64,000 bases of DNA from Cryptomeria japonica (taxonomy: Eukaryota; Streptophyta; Pinopsida; Cupressales; Cupressaceae), in assembly GCF_030272615.1 (NCBI RefSeq), contig NC_081405.1, forward strand, positions 649,365,420-649,429,419, read 5' to 3'. Within the stretch, counting starts at the first letter, position 1, and the number at the start of each line of letters is the position of its first letter. Under the pieces are notes generated by a model, which was not told where the DNA came from, did not search any database, and was given only the letters and a program-made list of their open reading frames with translations. Positions 47,664-60,400 of this stretch are shown here, piece after piece. Made by a program: the position numbers and the translations under genes.

Positions 47664-50600
47664 ATGGCAAGCACAAGCTTGACAAACCCACAAATTCCTC
47701 AATTTAATGGCAAGAACTATGACTACTAGGCAATCACAATGAAGGCATTGTTTAGTGCTCAAGATTTATGGGAGCTTGTTGAGAATGGCTACCCAGAACC
47801 AATAGACACAGCAGCATATAATGCATTGTCTCAAGCAGATTAAGATTTATTGAAGGAAAATAGAAAGAAAGATTCAAAAGCTCTCTTCTTCATCTTTCAA
47901 GGAGTTCATGAAAGCATTTTTCCAAGGATTCAAGGTGCATCAAAATCAAAACAAGCATGGGATATTCTCCAAACAGCCTACCAAGGAATGACAAAGGTGA
48001 AGACAGCCAAACTACAAATGTTGAGAAGGGACTTTGAAACAATATATATGAAGGACACTGAATCAGTAGATTCATTCTTCACTCAATTCATTGGATTAGT
48101 AAATCAAATCAGATCTCATGGAGAGACACTTGAAGATCAAAGAGTGGTTGAAAAGATTTTAAGGAGTTTGCCCACAAAATTTGAATCAATTGCTGTAACC
48201 ATAGAGGAGACAAAAGATCTCTCACAGTTTTCAGTTGATGAGCTTCATGCATCTCTTATTCCTCATGAACATAGGCTGAGTAGGACAGCAAACACTTCGT
48301 TGGAGCATGCATTCAAGTCTCAAGTTTCAATCAGCCATGGTAGAGGCAGAGGTAGATCAAATTTCAGAGGTAGAGGAAGAAATTTTCATAGAGGAAGAGG
48401 AGGCAGCCCATCAAGCTCAAGTGGAAGAGGTAGCAGCCAATATTCATGTCAAAATCCATCTCAAAATCACCTTCAAATCCAAAGGTATGACAAATCTCAA
48501 GTCCAATGTCACTATTGCAAGAAATTTGGGCATTATATGAATGAATGTAGAAAGAAACAATATGACTCTAGGCAGCGAAATGCAAATTTCATAAAAGAAA
48601 ATCAAAACCAAAAATCAGAACAGCCCACTATGTTTTTGGCATGCAATGTTGCTCAAGCAAATGAAAAAGATGTATGGTTCTTAGATTCGGGTTGTAGCAA
48701 TCATATGACAGGGAATTTAGAAATGTTTTCTAGTTTGGATAACAACATAAAGTCTGATGTAACTTTGGGCAATGATAATAAAGTTGAAGTCAAAGGAAAA
48801 GGGAACATCAACATTCTAACCAAGAAGGGGGAGAAGAAACATATAACCGATGTCTATTTTGTTCCCGGTTTAAAACATAATCTAATGAGCATTGGGCAGC
48901 TTGTCCAAAAGGGTTATAGAGTCTCTTTCAAAAAAAAAGAGTGCATAATTTTAGACAAATATCCAAGCAATCAGCTCATAGCAAAGGTTCAAATGACAAA
49001 CAATAGGATGTTTCCATTAAGGATAAAACCTGATTTAAAAATTGAATTTTCTCAAGGACCCCCCTCAACAAACTCACAAGAGGATGAAGAAAAAACTATA
49101 GCAGTCACTCAAGTAATCTTTCAAGCAGAAATTAAAGATGAAAATTGGCTTTGGCATCTAAGATTTGGGCATTTAAATTTTGCAGCTTTAAATCTACTTC
49201 ATAGGAAAAGCATGGTCAATGGATTGCCTTTAATTGAGAAACCGGAAAGAGTATGTGAAGGGTGCATCTTTGGAAAGCAGCATAGAGAATTATTTCCAGC
49301 AGGTATGTCAATGAGAGCTAAGGCACCTTTGGAGATAATCCATTCAGATTTGTGTGGCCCAATGCAAACACCCTCAATAGGTGGTAGATTCTACTTTTTA
49401 ACATTTATTGATGATTACTCAAGGAAAACATGGGTTTACTTTCTAAAGCATAAAAGTGAAGTGTTTGAATATTTTTGTCAATTCAAAGCTCTAGTTGAAA
49501 AACAAAGTGGTCACTACATCAAAGCATTGAGAACGGATAGAGGTGGTGAATACATCTCAAATGATCTTCTAAGATTTTGCAAGAAACATGGAATCCACAA
49601 GCAACTCACCACTAGCTACACACCTCAACAAAATGGGGTAGCTGAAAGAAAAAATAGGACAATCATGGAAATGGCTAGAAGCATGTTGAAGGCCAAACAT
49701 TTGCCAAATGAGTATTGGGCTGAAGCTATATCATGTGCAGCCTATATAATGAATAGATGTCCAACAAAAAGTGTGAAGAATATGATTCCGGAAGAAGCTT
49801 GGAGTGGAAGAAAACATAATGTTGCTCACATGAGAGTTTTTGGATGTGTTGCATATGCACATGTACCTAATCAATTGAGAAGAAAATTAGACAACAAAGG
49901 AGAAAAATGCATATTTGTGGGATATAGTAATGAATCCAAGGCATACAAGCTATATAATCCAATCAGCAAGAAGGTAATAATCAGCAGGGATGTTCAATTT
50001 GTAGAAGATGAAGCATGGGATGGAACCATGGATAAAACCATTAATATTGTAGCCACTTTACCACAAGAAGAAAATGAAAATGATATAGCAGCAGGCAGTC
50101 TTCCAAATGTTAGTCCTCCTACACCCATTCAAGGACAACAAGGTAGTCAAGCAACACCATCATCAAGTGTAAGAACAACGTCACGTATGCAAACAAACAC
50201 TCAAGCAAATAGGCAGCAAACACCATCAACAATAGGGATTTTTAGTGCAGGGACAGCAAGTCCACATTCCACAGGGTCTACATCAAGTGACATGTCAAAT
50301 CCTACATTGGCAAGCTTAAGAAGACAAAAAATCAGAAGTTTAAGAGAGATTTATGAGCAAAATGAAAGTGGAAACAATGAAGGACAGACTTCTCTTTTTG
50401 CTTTATATTCACATGTAGATGATCCAATTCATTTTGAAGAAGCAATTAAAGAAGAAAAATGGATACATGCAATGGATGAAGAAATAGATTCTATTGAAAA
50501 GAATCAAACATGGGAGTTGGTGAATCTTCCACAAGGAAAAGAGGTGATTGGAGTGAAATGGGTTTACAAAACCAAATTGAATGCAAATGGTGATGTCCAA

Positions 50601-51896
50601 AAACATAAGGCAAGGTTAGTAGCAAAGGGTTACTCTCAACAACTCGGAATAGACTACAATGAGACATTTGCACCGGTTGCTCGTATGGACACCGTAAGAA
50701 CAATATTGGCCATAGCAGCTCAAAACAAATGGGCAGTATATCAAATGGACGTGAAATCAACTTTCTTGAATGGCATTTTAGAAGAAGTCTATGTGGAACA
50801 GCCACCTGGTTATGAGACTTTGGGTCATGAAAACAAGGTTTACAAGCTCAAGAAGGCTCTTTATGGACTCAAACAAGCCCCAAGGGCATGGTATAGTAGA
50901 ATTGACTCTTATCTTTTACAAAATGGATTCAATAGGTGCAGCAGTGAGCCTACTTTATACACCAAAATGAATGAGCAAGGTGAGATCATAATTGTTTGCT
51001 TATATGTTGATGACTTAGTATTCACAGGTGATCTATCAATTGACAAATTCAAATCAGATATGAAGAAAGAATTTGAGATGACTGATTTGGGTTTAATGAA
51101 GTATTTTCTTGGCATTGAGGTGAATCAAAATGAAAATGGTATATTCATCTCTCAAACAAAATATGCAAATGAGATTTTGAAGAGGTTTAATATGATGAAT
51201 TGCAAATCAGCCCCAACACCAATTGTGACAGGTTTGAAATTGAGTAAAGATGACAAAGGAACTGAGGTAAATCCAACTTTGTATAAAAAACTTGTTGGAA
51301 GCCTCATGTATTTAACAGCAACAAGGCCAGACATTATGTATGGTGTAAGTTTGATTTCAAGGTTCATGGAGTCTCCAAAAGTTTCGCATTGGCAAGCTGG
51401 TAAAAGAATTTTGAGATATGTGAGTGGAACCAAGAATTATGGGATCCAATATTCAAGTTCAAAAGAGTTCAAACTCATAGGATACACGGATAGTGATAGT
51501 GCTGGAAGCATTGATGATAGGAAGAGCACTTCCGGCTATGTCTTTCATTTTGGAACAGGTGTAGTTTCATGGTCTTCAAAGAAACAACCAATTGTCACTC
51601 TTTCATCAGCTGAAGCAGAGTATGTAGCAGCCACAAGTGCATCATGTCAAGCAGTTTGGATGAGAAGAGTTTTGAAAGATCTCAAACAAGAACAAGAGGA
51701 GGCAACAAAGATCTACTGTGACAACAATTCAGCCATAGCATTGTCAAAGAATCCAGTATTCCACAAGAGAAGCAAACATATTGACACTAGATATCATTTC
51801 ATTAGAGAACTAATCAGCAATGGAGAAATCTTTTTGGAATTTTGCAGGTCTCAAGATCAATGTGCAGATATCTTCACCAAGGCATTGGGAAAATAA
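47664..51896 (+). pseudogene. Copia-2 gag-pol polyprotein with two nonsense codons
   Basis: One frame of 1410 codons from the ATG at 47664 (MASTSLTNPQIPQFNGKNYD). TAG at 47727 replaces the Trp of the conserved YW, and TAA is at 47841; the remaining frame from 47844 is open to 51896. Domains by approximate residue: gag to 270; zinc knuckle CHYCKKFGHYMNEC near 282; protease DSGCSNHM near 340; integrase HHCC 497-534 then HSDLCGP, LRTDRGGEY, NGVAERKNRT. Reverse transcriptase has LKKALYGLKQAPRAWY and YVDDL near 1113. RNase H has YTDSDSAGS (Trp-Gly replaced) and SSAEAEY. It would make the particle and copy the element, but without readthrough only a short peptide is made. It could still be mobilised in trans. 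Confidence 0.95.
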
Positions 51897-51951
51897 AGTT
51901 TTGTCTATCAAAGAGATCGATTGGGCATCATAGATGGTAGCAATTGTGATT

Positions 51952-51960
51952 AAGGGGGAG
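51952..51960 (+). other. Polypurine tract of copia-2
   Basis: AAGGGGGAG immediately before the 3' LTR. Confidence 0.93.
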
Positions 51961-52497
51961 TGTTAGAATTTAATCCCAATTGCAGGGAACTTTAATGCAT
52001 CCGTATACTCCTCCTGCAAGCTCAACTACTCCTCTCTCTTCTCGCCTCCATTTTAGGACAGTTTTCTGGATTTGGTTTGATGGCATATCCTGATCATATC
52101 TTTCTCTGCACGGTAGCTGCTAAGTCAGCATTAAATATATTTAATTAGTTTTTGTTTTCCCCCCCATATACGATGGAAGCTTATCAGAGCATTAAGACAG
52201 AGATATATGTAAAAAGAAAAGGGCATCGCACGGGTAAGAAAAACAGGGCAGAATAGGGAGAACAAAGAGCAGAATTAGAACAGGGGTTTCCATTTTTCAT
52301 GTCTAAGAAACTATTTGAAGAGCTCAAGCTCTGTCTTATTTGTATGGTTTGATATTTGAATGAATGAAGAGAAGGACTGGTTATTTGAATGTTTTTGTCT
52401 CTTGTTTTCAGAGCAGATTAACTTTAGATTTGTTCTAGTATTTTCTATTTCTATTTTGCCCTTCTCTGTTTGTTCATCTCTGCCTCCAGAGCCAGCA
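51961..52497 (+). repeat. 3' LTR of copia-2
   Basis: 537 bp, paired with 46983-47519. Confidence 0.95.
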
Positions 52498-52507
52498 GCT
52501 GTTCCAT

Positions 52508-54670
52508 CGTTTTGTAGCAGAATGCACTCGGAACACTGAAAAACACGAAGGATTCCCTGTAGCCCAGCAGCGAAGGATATTTAATAGTTTAATATCTGTT
52601 TTAATCAAAAAAGTAATAAATTATTTGTCGTCATATTAACACAACAAAAAAAATGATTTAATGCATATCTACATATCTATTTCCTTTTAGGGTTTTTCTC
52701 GACATTACAATAAAAAGTATGTTGATGTGGAATTATGCTTGATAATGTTTACCAAATAAGCTGCTGTAAATTTTTTTATATAATTGAAAATCCTCACATG
52801 ATTTTTTATATAATTGAAAATCTTCACATGATTTTTCCCTTATACCATACAAAAAAATAACTTGAAAAAGTAATATTAGTACCATTGCCTTTAAGAATTT
52901 TCAAACCATAAGATAACGATACTTTTGCATAAACTTAAGATACAAATCTTAAAAAAGATAAATAAAATAAAACAAAGGTAAAATACAATGTAAAATATTA
53001 AAAAAACAAGATAATCAAAAGACAACTAATTCTGAAATAAAATTAGAAAATAAAATTCTAAAAAGAGGTAATTTTAATATCAATGCCTTGATGAATTTTC
53101 AAACCATAAGATAATGATACAAACCGTAAAAAGATAAATAAAATAAAACAAGAGTAAAATCTAATGTAAAATATTAAAAAATAAGAAAATCAAAAGACAA
53201 CTAATTCTGACATAAAATTAGAAAATAATACCCTACAAATTTTGTTCTATGATTCTAAACTTTCATTGGGGAATTAAATTTGTTGGATATTCTGTTTTCA
53301 TTTTATTTAAATTTGTTGGATATTCTGTTTTCATTTTATATAATTGTTGAGCTTTTCCCAAAACTAGTGTTGATGAAGAGTTCTATGAATTTGCTAAACA
53401 AGGATCTTCTTATGCCAAAACCTTGGATTCTGACCTAACAATATTGGAATAAAGATTGAAGATACAAACAATAGTACAGTATGCCTCAGTCTACTGCTAA
53501 ATCCAAATGCTGATGTAGTCTAATGCATCTTCAAGTGATGATACAAGTGATTAAATAGAACGAATAAATGGATTAGAGATCTCCCTCTTATAAAACAACC
53601 TGGCATTGAAATCACACATTTGACAGTCAAAGGCATCAAATAACAAGAAGTAGGAAGTGAGTCAAAGTAGATTTAAATTTGAATTTAAAAGTCTGAAGGT
53701 CAAATTTATAGCATGAATATGTATCATGTTCATTTCCAAGAATGTAGATTCAACCTAAATAAAATATAAAGGATAAACTGCAGATTAAGTCCAATGTAGA
53801 TTCAACCTAAACAAAATTAGGGACAAACTACATTAAAAGAGAACTCACACACTAGTGCAAAGTCTCAGCTAAAGCTACATTTTCATCATTCATCAAACCT
53901 TAAGTCAAAATTATTGTCTCATTTCACCAAACCGTAATATTATTACTCCAAGCAGACATAGCAACAGGCACCCCTAAACCATAACCTACCTCAAAACTAA
54001 ATCTGCCAAAGCATTAACAGTGCCCCAGCTCTTCAATATAATGCCCTTATAATACATTAAAGCACAACCCAAAACCGGTACCCGTTTAGCTAAATTCACA
54101 GAATTCACTAAACATTAAATACCCAAACGAAAGCAAACTTACCTGAGCAGGCACCGCCCTTAATGGATCCCATTGATCGTTTAGTGTCATGTGCCAATTC
54201 ACTTTGTAAGAAATAAATTCAGATTGCAAACACAAAAATGAACCAAAATAGTTCATAATCAATTTAGAAATCCTTAGAAATCATAAAACCCTTAACAGAT
54301 AAAACCCTTGAAATTTCAATATTGCTTATTTCAACATACTTTTCCTGTCCCAAAAACCGTAAACAAATTTAATTATTTATTGTTTCTATTCAGAAAATGC
54401 CTTTAGAAATGGCAGGGTAGACATAAAAAAACATTACAGTATGACTCAAAATTTGAAGTGTACCCAAAACATTATATTTCAAATTACTGTCCAAGCAATT
54501 TGCTACACCATAATCATATGAATGGTTGTGACAGGACTTGTATCATATGAATGGTTGTGACAGGACTTGTAGTAATCCATTGTATGACTGAAGATAAAAA
54601 AGCACAAGTCTGTACATGCCTTTGCATGATTAAACAGTTAAAAAGGGCATGGCATACACAGCAGATGCAA
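52508..54670. other. Intergenic region with small direct duplications
   Basis: The right part of the pseudogene's leader is followed by AT-rich DNA. Visible duplications: a 31-bp unit at 52795-52855 (TTTTTTATATAATTGAAAAT); about 185 bp at 52871-53055 and 53068-53230; about 38 bp at 53275-53345 (TTGTTGGATATTCTGTTTTC); 29 bp at 54514-54572 (GAATGGTTGTGACAGGACTT). A donor-like junction near 54135-54150 (GCTCAG/GTAAGTTTGC on the minus strand) resembles the first-exon ends of both methyltransferase copies but has no following exon. Confidence 0.6.
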
Positions 54671-54675
54671 GCCAC

Positions 54676-55397
54676 TCAGAGAGCGTACTTGGAGAACATA
54701 TAAGTTCTACACTCTCCCAGACGGAAGTTTCTATTGATTTGGGCTCCACTGCCCCTTACATTCATATAACCAGGATAATCTGTTTTTCTGAAACGAACAG
54801 ACTTCTTCAAATATAGCCCATACTTTTCTGCTTTTCCTTCTAAATTCCATTCTCTGTAGGGTGGTCCCACCTTGTTAGTAACATGGATTTCTCCATAAAT
54901 GCTCAACAGCTTGGTAGCACTTTTGAAAAACATACTTAGCAACTCATTGTTTTTCTTGATGGCTACTTCACTGCGTTCCCCACCCCAAAAAAAGCCTGCA
55001 TGCGGGGGATTGTATACAATTCTGTCAAACTTCCTCGCGCTTAATTCTTCAATTTCGTGCAGTCTGGTTGCATCCACCTTATACAGTACCGATGCTCCAC
55101 GTCTTTGCAAGTTCCGAATTGAACTATAAGCTCTATCATAAACCCTAAAAACATTTCCTGTTTTGACAACATTGAAAAGGAGAGTCAAAAAATATATTGG
55201 GAACAAAAAAGGATTACGAAGAAAGAATAGGATATATGTTTTAAGTTTATTTATTCCAAGTTGTGATTGATACCTTTTCTATCAAGTGATGTGGCTACGA
55301 TGTTTTGTGCACGTCCAAATGCAGTTGCCAAAGCTGAAGAAAATGAGAAATTGCCTTCTCCAACTAACAGAATGCTCTGTAAGCTAGAATAATGCAT
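54676..55397 (-). CDS. BMT5-like (DUF2431) methyltransferase family protein, two coding exons
   Basis: Coding exons 55397-55274 and 55157-54676 join in phase 1 (LDRK / G) to give 201 residues with no stop. The GT donor follows 55274 and the AG acceptor precedes 55157. The N-terminal part has LLVGEGNFSFS, a nucleotide-cofactor loop. The middle has KFDRIVYNPPHAGFFWGGE, corresponding to FD.I..NFPH.G of the family. The end has TDYPGYMNVRGSG and a Cys-rich tail (GECRTYMFS). Known family members, such as yeast Bmt5, methylate uridine N3 in 25S rRNA; plant members are less studied. The start is uncertain: exon 2 opens at 55424 in frame, and the upstream exon (ending 56687) has a TAA and no Met, whereas the paralogue has an N-terminal exon. 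I used the first Met (MHYSS). Confidence 0.82.
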
Positions 55398-55424
55398 TAG
55401 CCTCCTCTCTATCGCAGGTTGGCT

Positions 55425-57016
55425 CTGCCAACAAGGTAAACCAACTCTGTCTCTTGTTAATGAGGAGATAAGCCGAATCACAATACAAGAATAGAGTCTG
55501 CAAGTTACAGTTAATATCACCAAATTGCTCCTCTGAAAGCACAGACAAAATTAGGAGATTATGTGCAGAAGAAAATGGACTTCCCAATGAGTTATCCCAC
55601 TCAACAAATATGAGCTGAAGCTATCTTATGTGTTAATACACAATTTATGTAAAAAATGCAACTCGAATTTTCTTAACCAAAGTAATTTTAAAATGATAAT
55701 ATCAATGAATGAGTTTGTCGCAGAAAGTTGTGGGAAAATTATTCATAAGTTTTGGATGGCATTCTGGGATCCGTTATCAAGATGACAAATAATTGTGTGA
55801 GAGAGTACTTCAGAATCCAATCTATAGTCTAGATGAAGAAACATTATGCAAGAGCTTTTTAATAAGTTTTAGATGGCACCAGAATCAATCAAAGAATGAG
55901 CCAAAAAAAAATGAGCAAATGTTGACGAAAATTTTCAGAAGTACAGGATAAGAAAATGTCGATTAAATATAATTGATATTATCATTTATATTATTTTTTT
56001 TTTAAAAAACATTTAATTATTTGAATGGACCTAAAACAGTTTGCTTTAACAAGCCAAAGTTTAGAATGTACTGTTTAAACCCAACCTTTTATAACCTAAA
56101 ATTATGACTGAACTTGAAAATATAACACAATTTTCAAAATTATGACCTAAAATTATGACAACTTAAAATTATCATATTTTGTTCTCAAAATTCTAACCTA
56201 AAATTATGACTGAACTTAAAATTATCATATTTTATGTACATTTATTCTAAGCCCAGCATTCTAAACTTAAATTATCTTATTGGACTTGACATTTACATAC
56301 ATTCAATCGGAAGGCCATTGCATACTCGTAATTCCTCTTAGAACATACTCTGATAAAACAGACTGGTAAAGCACAATCCCTTAAACTTTTAACAGGACCT
56401 ACTTAAATTGTTATTCCTTTATTTTTTATTTTCTTTTCAAAATCAATACCTATAATTTCTTAACCACTTTAATCAAATACTTTAGACCAAATAAACCCAG
56501 CTAATCTTAGTTGCCCAATACTCTCAAAATCTCATCCTACAGAAATTGGCAAAGAAAAACCTGAAAACACAGCACTTCTCCTCGCCCGATCACAATTGCA
56601 ATAACATTCTCAATACTCAACTTAAAATGCTATACCCACATACAACTTGTACCGCTACCAGAATGCCTAAGAAGAAGCAAACTTACCTGGTACAGTACTG
56701 ATGATTCTTCCAGTCTCTGTCTTTTCTCTTAAGAGGTCACATTTCTACCCTATACAAGCTTTACCATCGTTGAACAATATAATGAATTTTGGCACCCGGG
56801 AAAATACAATGAGATTTCAAGCTTCTCCCACAAACAAAATGAAATGGAATACCGGAAAAAGAACGAATTTGCCCGGATTTTTGTCGGATTAAATGCAGTA
56901 AATATGAGTAATTTGTTTACTTTTGTGTGGGCGTTTGATGTTAGTCATTAGGAGCGTCGGCGCAGCCATTTTCTTTCGAGGGTCCATTTAAAGTTTCGAT
57001 CTCTAGTTTCCCTTAC
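55425..57016 (-). other. Leader region and first intron of the intact methyltransferase gene
   Basis: An upstream exon ends with CCAG/GTAAGT at 56687, and the intron ends TTGGCAG at 55425. The exon end encodes LEESSVLYQ in phase with exon 2, like LEELLRWVEA in the paralogue, but an upstream TAA and lack of Met suggest it is now untranslated. The intron holds AT-rich repeats of CCTAAAATTATGAC at 56095-56235. The likely promoter lies right of about 56950, where copia-3 has inserted. Confidence 0.5.
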
Positions 57017-57439
57017 TGTTGGGGAGAAAGAACACAAGACAACAAAATGCCAGAGATATAATAACAGATAATCAATTTATATTATTACCAAAACAGATTT
57101 TAAAACAGTTTAGAAATTGCCTTCAGAAAACATAGCTGCCAGTCACTATTTTTGCATTATACAGAGTTTCTCATGCCTTAATATTAAACAGAGCTGCCAG
57201 TGCTCTTTTGACATTACAAAAAACATTCATCATAAAACAGAGTATTACTGTTTCTGCTCACTCTTAAAACAGAGCCTTGTTCACAGCAGTAAAAGACCTT
57301 TCTAGAATGCACGCCTTAATGTCGAACCATCTAGATGCATAAGCAAAGGACAGAGTAGAAGAGGATACGAGAAGGAGAAGTAAATACGGTGGTTGGAGTA
57401 GTTAAGTTAGAGAGGCAGGGGAGATTATTGGAGTCAACA
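57017..57439 (-). repeat. 3' LTR of copia-3
   Basis: 423 bp. On the minus strand it begins TGTTGACTCC, lacking 21 bp present in the other LTR. The polyprotein stop codon lies inside it. Confidence 0.93.
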
Positions 57440-60400
57440 ATACCAATTCCTTCTCTGAGGTGTTCAAAAACATTCTTTGCAAGTGGCTTTGTGAAAATGT
57501 CTGCTAGTTGTTCATTGGACCTGCAAAACTGAAGATATATGTCACCATTGTTCACCAATTCTCGAATAAAATGATATCTTGTATCAATATGCTTGCTCCG
57601 TTTATGAAAGACATGATTTTTAGATAAGGCAATTGTAGAATTATTATCACAATAGATTTTAGTAGGTTCTTCTTGTTGATGCCCCAAATCTGAAAGTACT
57701 CTCCTCATCCATACTACTTGGCAAGCTGTTGATGTGGCTGCAACATACTCTGCTTCAGCTGATGAGAGGGTGACAATTGGTTGTTTCTTTGATGCCCAAG
57801 AGATAGCACCGGAACCAAGATGAAAGATATACCCGGAAGTGCTTTTTCTATCATCCATGCTACCTCCCCAATCACTATCTGTATATCCAATCAGTTTGTA
57901 GTCATCTGAAGTTGTATATAAAATCCCAAAACTCTTTGTTCCAGCTATATACCTTAAAATTCTTTTTCCAGTTTTCCAATGTGATTCTTTTGGTTTATCC
58001 ATGAATCTAGAAATAAGACTAACTCCATACATAATATCCGGTCTTGTGGCGGTTAGATACATGAGGCTGCCGACTAATCTTTTGAATAAGGTTGCATCAA
58101 CACTAGGACTTTTGTCATCCTTGCTAAGTTTTAAACCCAAAGCAACGGGTGTAGGTGCTGGATTCACATTTGTCATCTTAAATCTCTTCATCAAATCATT
58201 AGCATACTTGCTTTGACATATGAAAATGCCTTGATCAGTTTGACTTACCTCCATGCCAAGAAAGTATCTCATGAGCCCCAAATCAGTCATATCAAATTCC
58301 TTTTTCATGGCTGCCTTGAATGAGTCAATGGACATATTACCTGTGAATATCAAATCATCTACATACAAACAAACTATCAAGATTTCCTTTTTATCATTCT
58401 CTTTGACATACAAAGTTGGTTCATTGTCACACTTGCCAAAACCATTGTTCACAAAATAAGAATCTATCCTGCTGTACCAAGCTCTAGGAGCTTGCTTCAA
58501 ACCATATAGGGCCTTTTTCAGTTTGTATACCTTATGTTCTTGTCCCAAAATTTCATAACCAGGTGGCTGATTTACATACACTTCTTCTTCTAGAATACCA
58601 TTCAAGAATGCTGATTTAATGTCCATTTGGAAAACTTTCCATTTGTTTTGAGCTGCTACAGATAAGACCATTCTTATTGTATCCAATCTTGCCACGGGTG
58701 CAAATGTTTCATTGTAGTCTATGCCCAGTTGTTGTGCAAAGCCTTTAGCCACTAGTCTTGCCTTGTGTTTCTCTACTTTTCCATCAACATTATACTTTGT
58801 TTTGTAAACCCACTTAACTCCAATCACATCCTTGTCTTTAGGAAGCTCAACTAGATCCCAAGTTTGATTCTTTTCAATGGATTGGATTTCTTCATCCATG
58901 GCTACAATCCATTTGTCATCTTTAACAGCATCTTCAAAGTAAATTGGATCAACTTGTATCAGGAATGCAAAATTAGTGCATATATCATCATTTTCAGCCT
59001 CTTGGATGTCATCATAAATCTCCCTTAGACTACGTGTCTTCTTTGAAGTGTTTATGGATCTTGATCTTAGTGATGCAAGGGTTGGATTAGAAGATTCATT
59101 GCTGTTACTACTTGCTGGTGTTATAGCATTTGGAGTGCTAGGTGCTCTAGAAGGTGTTGTAGGTACATTTGCTTGTATAGTAGGATACTCAACTTGAGTT
59201 TCATTCTCTTCATTCTCTTGTGGAACACTAGCTGGAGTTGTAGTTGTTTTGTCTATGCTGCCATCCCATGCTTCATCTTCAACAAACTCAACATCACGAC
59301 TTATAATCAACTTCTTTGTCATAGGATTGTACAACTTATATGCCTTGGATTGTTCACTATATCCCACAAATATGCACTTCTCTCCTCTATCATCTAGTTT
59401 CTTTCTCAACTCTTGAGGTATCAAGGAGTATGCCACACAACCAAAAACTCTTAAATGTGATATGTTATGCTTCCTTTTGCTCCAGGCTTCTTCTGGTGTT
59501 TTATTTATCACTGCTTTTGTTGGACACCTATTTAATATGTATATCGAGCATGCAACCGCTTCCGCCCAATACTCATTTGGTAGATGTTTTTCTTTTATCA
59601 TACTTCGTGCCATTTCCATAATTGTTCTATTCTTTCTCTCAGCTACTCCATTTTGTTGAGGAGTATACCTTGCTGTAAATTGTTTATTTATGCCATTTTC
59701 TTTGCAAAAATTCTGAAAATCAATTGATATGTACTCTCCACCTTGATCAGTTCTCAATGTTTTAATATAGTATCCACTTTCTTTCTCAACTTTTGCCTTG
59801 AACTCCTTAAAAACAGCAAATACATCTGATTTATATTTCAAGAAATAAACCCATACTTTTCTGCTGAAATCATCAATGAATGTCAAAAAATAAAGCTTTC
59901 CACTTATAGAAGGTGTTTGCATAGGTCCACAAAGGTCTGAATGTACTATCTCAAGTGGATGTTTTGCCCTATAAGACTCTCCAACTGGAAATTGTTTTCT
60001 ATGTTGCTTTGCCAATATACAACTCTCACATGTGGTCTTAAGTGGCTCTATTGGTGGCAGCCCATATACCATTTTCTTCTTGTATAACAGCTGTAACCCT
60101 TTGAAGTTTAAATGCCCAAGCCTTAAATGCCATAACCAAGTTTCATTTTTATATGAGGGTTTGAAAGCTAATTCAGCAACCTTTTGTAATCCTTGTGGCT
60201 CTACAAATAGTTCACTTTGAATTCTTAATGGAAACATCCTGTTTTTTGTCATTTCTACTTTTGCAATCAGCCTATTGCTTGGTTTCTTGTCTAGAATCAC
60301 ACATTCACCATTTTCAAAGTATATTCTATATCCTTTTTGCACTAGTTGTCCAATGCTTATGAGGTTGTGTTGCAATCCAGGAACATAATATACATCAGAA

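Larger units (their letters stand above)
46983..52497 (+). mobile_element. Copia-2: nearly intact Ty1/copia retrotransposon
   Basis: 5515 bp with LTRs 46983-47519 and 51961-52497 (537 bp each, about six differences seen) and target duplication GCTGT (46978-46982, 52498-52502). Primer site TGGTATCAGAGC lies at 47522-47533, polypurine tract AAGGGGGAG at 51952-51960. It is inserted, antisense, in exon 1 of the methyltransferase pseudogene. Confidence 0.97.
45300..52507 (-). pseudogene. BMT5-like (DUF2431) rRNA-methyltransferase-type pseudogene, interrupted by copia-2
   Basis: Exon 1 starts at the ATG 52507-52505 (MEQ...) and is cut by copia-2 ten bases later. It resumes at 46977 and ends at a GT donor at 46907 after 27 codons (LEELLRWVEALELSQ). 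Exon 2, 46778-46628, encodes LMHYSSLHRILLVGEGNFSF, the glycine loop of a Rossmann-fold methyltransferase. Exon 3 (about 46535-45308) is frameshifted and split by an unrelated insertion of about 800 bp at 45650-46451. Its tail matches the paralogue at 54676-55157. The family includes yeast Bmt5, a 25S rRNA uridine N3-methyltransferase of the nucleolus. Loss of frame in exon 3 predates or accompanies the transposon hit. Confidence 0.8.

Noticed and set aside
47850-47852. Start of the copia-2 polyprotein at 47850
   Set aside because: The codon there is TTG. Homology to copia-3 continues upstream to the ATG at 47664 across two nonsense codons.
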